A DNA stretch of 64,000 nucleotides from Roseiarcus sp963829505 (GTDB taxonomy: Bacteria; Pseudomonadota; Alphaproteobacteria; Rhizobiales; Beijerinckiaceae). Positions within the stretch are counted from its first letter, which is position 1, and every line of letters begins with the position of its first letter. Made by a program: the position numbers and the translations under genes. Positions 62,536 to 64,000 of the stretch are shown here, in pieces. Under the pieces are notes generated by a model. The model was given only the letters and a program-made list of their open reading frames with translations, had not been told where the DNA came from and made no database searches. The DNA lies in assembly GCA_963829505.1 (NCBI GenBank), contig CAWHIL010000001.1:1178001-1242000 (forward strand). Direction: 5' to 3'.

Positions 62536-63777
62536 TTACGCCGCGGTCGCCGGTTTCCCCTCCCGCGCCGCCTCCATCAGCCCCACGAAGCGGCGGAAGA
62601 GGTAGTGGCTGTCGCGGGGGCCGGGCGAGGCTTCCGGGTGATACTGGACCGAGAAGGCGGGGCGGTCGGTCAGCGCCATGCCGCAATTCGAACCGTCGAA
62701 CAGCGACACATGCGTTTCCCTGACGTGATCCGGCAGGCTGGCGCGGTCGACCGCGAAGCCGTGGTTCATCGACACGATCTCGACCTTGCCGGTCGTGAAA
62801 TCCTTGACCGGGTGGTTGGCCCCGTGATGGCCCTGCGGCATCTTGATCGTGCGCCCGCCGACCGCGAGCCCGAGGAGCTGGTGGCCGAGGCAGATGCCGA
62901 AGAGGGGGAGCTTCGTCTCGAGGAGCGCCCGGACGATCGGGACGGCGTAGACGCCGGTCTCGGCCGGGTCGCCGGGACCGTTGGAGAGGAAGACGCCGTC
63001 GGGTTTGAGCGCCAGGATCTCCTCGGCGCTCGCCGTCGCCGGCACGACCGTCACCGAGCACCCGGTGTCGTTGAGGAGGCGCAGGATGTTGCGTTTGATC
63101 CCGTAGTCGACGGCGACGACATGGAAGCGCGTCCCGGCCCTGCGGCCGTAACCGCCTCCAAGCGTCCAGCTCGTCTCGTCCCAGTCGAAGCGCTGGGTGG
63201 CGCCGACCTGCGGCACGAGGTCCATGCCCTCGAGGCCCGGCCAGGCCTTCGCCTGAGCGCGGAGCGCCGCGAGGTCGAAGCGGCCGTCGGGCGCGTGGGC
63301 GATCACCCCGTTCGGCATGCCGGACTGGCGGATCAGCGTCGTCAGCGCGCGCGTGTCGACGCCGGCGAGGCCGACGACGCCGCGGGCTTTCAGCCAGGCG
63401 TCGAGCGGGCCGCTGGCGCGGAAGTTGGATGGGCCGGCGAGGTCGGCGCGAAAGACCGCCCCGACAGCGGCGGTTGCGGCCGCCGGGTTGACGACCTCGA
63501 TGTCCTCGCCGTTCACGCCGACGATGCCGATGTGGGGAAAGGTGAAGGTGACGATCTGGGCGGCGTAGGACGGGTCGGTCAGGATCTCCTGGTAGCCGGT
63601 CATCGCGGTGTTGAAGCACACTTCGCCGACGGCCGAGCCGGTCGCCCCGACGCCAACGCCCTCGATCGCCTCGCCGCTGGCGAGGACGAGCATGGCGGTC
63701 GCGACGCGGGGCCGCCAGCCGGCGCCCGCCTCGTCCTCAATTCCGGCGCTGGAGGGTGGGAGTGTTGCGCTCGTCAT
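62536..63777 (-). CDS. carA: Carbamoyl-phosphate synthase small subunit
   Basis: A 413-residue glutamine amidotransferase subunit that supplies ammonia to CarB for arginine and pyrimidine synthesis. The N-terminal CPSase domain has EVCFNTAMTGYQEILTDPSY and FRADLAGPSNFRA; the GATase class I domain has the nucleophile in LFGICLGHQLLGLA (Cys near 305) with the later His/Glu in QYHPEASPGP. ATG 63777 starts after a ~20-residue unconserved leader. Divergent from the YqeY gene, the usual alphaproteobacterial pairing. Confidence 0.96.
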   Translation of the reverse strand: MTSATLPPSSAGIEDEAGAGWRPRVATAMLVLASGEAIEGVGVGATGSAVGEVCFNTAMTGYQEILTDPSYAAQIVTFTFPHIGIVGVNGEDIEVVNPAAATAAVGAVFRADLAGPSNFRASGPLDAWLKARGVVGLAGVDTRALTTLIRQSGMPNGVIAHAPDGRFDLAALRAQAKAWPGLEGMDLVPQVGATQRFDWDETSWTLGGGYGRRAGTRFHVVAVDYGIKRNILRLLNDTGCSVTVVPATASAEEILALKPDGVFLSNGPGDPAETGVYAVPIVRALLETKLPLFGICLGHQLLGLAVGGRTIKMPQGHHGANHPVKDFTTGKVEIVSMNHGFAVDRASLPDHVRETHVSLFDGSNCGMALTDRPAFSVQYHPEASPGPRDSHYLFRRFVGLMEAAREGKPATAA

Positions 63778-63850
63778 GCGGCTGTGCTTAAGCGCCGCCC
63801 GTCTGGCGCGTCAAGCGGCGCGCCCGTTCGGCAGGTTTTCAGAGGACAAC

Positions 63851-64000
63851 ATGGTGGATTCCCAGCCGCTCCGCGACATCGTGAGCGCGCAGATGAAGGC
63901 GGCGATGAAGGCCGGCGAGAAGACGCGCGTCGGCGCGCTGCGCCTCATCCTCGCGGCCCTGAAGGAGCGCGAAATCGAGGCGCGCGGGTCGGGCAAGATC
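63851..64000 (+). CDS. GatB/YqeY domain protein, N-terminal part (truncated by window edge)
   Basis: Only the first 50 residues are inside the window, from ATG 63851. DIVSAQMKAAMKAGEKTRVGALRLILAALKERE is the opening helix region of the YqeY family, a stand-alone domain related to the tail of GatB and thought to act on tRNA or amidotransferase-like reactions. The gene continues past the window end. Confidence 0.88.
   Translation, partial: MVDSQPLRDIVSAQMKAAMKAGEKTRVGALRLILAALKEREIEARGSGKI

Noticed and set aside
61331..63619. 762-residue minus-strand frame with an internal repeated segment
   Set aside because: It passes through the DUF559 duplication and carA in the wrong frame; the repeat comes from the DNA duplication, not a protein repeat.

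Overview
The window is high-GC DNA from an alphaproteobacterium, most likely of the Hyphomicrobiales (rhizobial/methylotroph-like) group. This is inferred from the gene order LppC lipoprotein - rsmI - YraN - gshB, a RegB/RegA-type redox two-component pair, GlnD with tandem ACT domains, carA divergent from a YqeY gene, a GAAC-N7-GAAC box of the alphaproteobacterial LexA type, and rhizobial-style intergenic repeats. No ribosomal RNA, CRISPR array, integrase or phage structural gene is seen.

Layout. 1-20.3 kb is mostly housekeeping: the end of citramalate synthase, a threonine-synthase-like enzyme, an SDR, folA, dapE, an XRE/S24-peptidase-like regulator facing two unknown genes across a LexA-type box, a Trp/Gly/His-rich exported protein, YebC, AlkB-like, grpE, glnD, gshB, yraN, rsmI, an LppC-type lipoprotein, a D-2-hydroxyacid dehydrogenase, an SH3 protein, regB, regA and a flavin reductase. 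20.4-23 kb is a four-gene membrane cluster: a YeiH/putative sulfate exporter, a 49-residue membrane peptide and two YeeE/YedE-type half-proteins, probably handling sulfur species.

23.2-33.2 kb is one long, tightly overlapping operon. It encodes a CUT1-type ABC importer (binding protein, two permeases, a 67-residue membrane protein, two ATPases) followed by a complete PTS-driven dihydroxyacetone kinase: DhaL, DhaM, HPr, enzyme I, a small HTH-like protein and DhaK. The probable flow is import of a triose or polyol, then phosphorylation with PEP through EI, HPr, DhaM, DhaL and DhaK.

33.4-46.7 kb is an aromatic island. An IclR regulator with two palindromic operators faces a minus-strand gene series. 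The two subunits of hydroquinone 1,2-dioxygenase, a semialdehyde dehydrogenase, a CatI/CatJ-type 3-oxoadipate CoA-transferase and maleylacetate reductase give hydroquinone -> 4-hydroxymuconic semialdehyde -> maleylacetate -> 3-oxoadipate -> 3-oxoadipyl-CoA. A Liv-type ABC transporter, a hemerythrin protein and an intradiol (hydroxyquinol-type) dioxygenase in frame with an N-terminal Rieske domain follow. The thiolase and the enzyme that makes hydroquinone are not in the window.

46.9-64 kb returns to housekeeping: a CAU-anticodon tRNA, rplY, pth, a sensor kinase, a GST, a YcgN-type protein, a PBP1A-family enzyme, a DUF1214/DUF1254 pair, an HDAC-family deacetylase, an MFS transporter, a SUV3-like helicase, an S4 protein, carA and the start of a YqeY gene. 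Between the S4 gene and carA lies a ~1.07 kb element with 32-bp terminal inverted repeats and two identical tandem DUF559 nuclease genes.

Four otherwise intact genes (second ABC ATPase, pth, deacetylase, helicase) carry single-base frameshifts, pth two that compensate. One is in the normally essential pth, so sequence or assembly errors are more likely than real pseudogenes.
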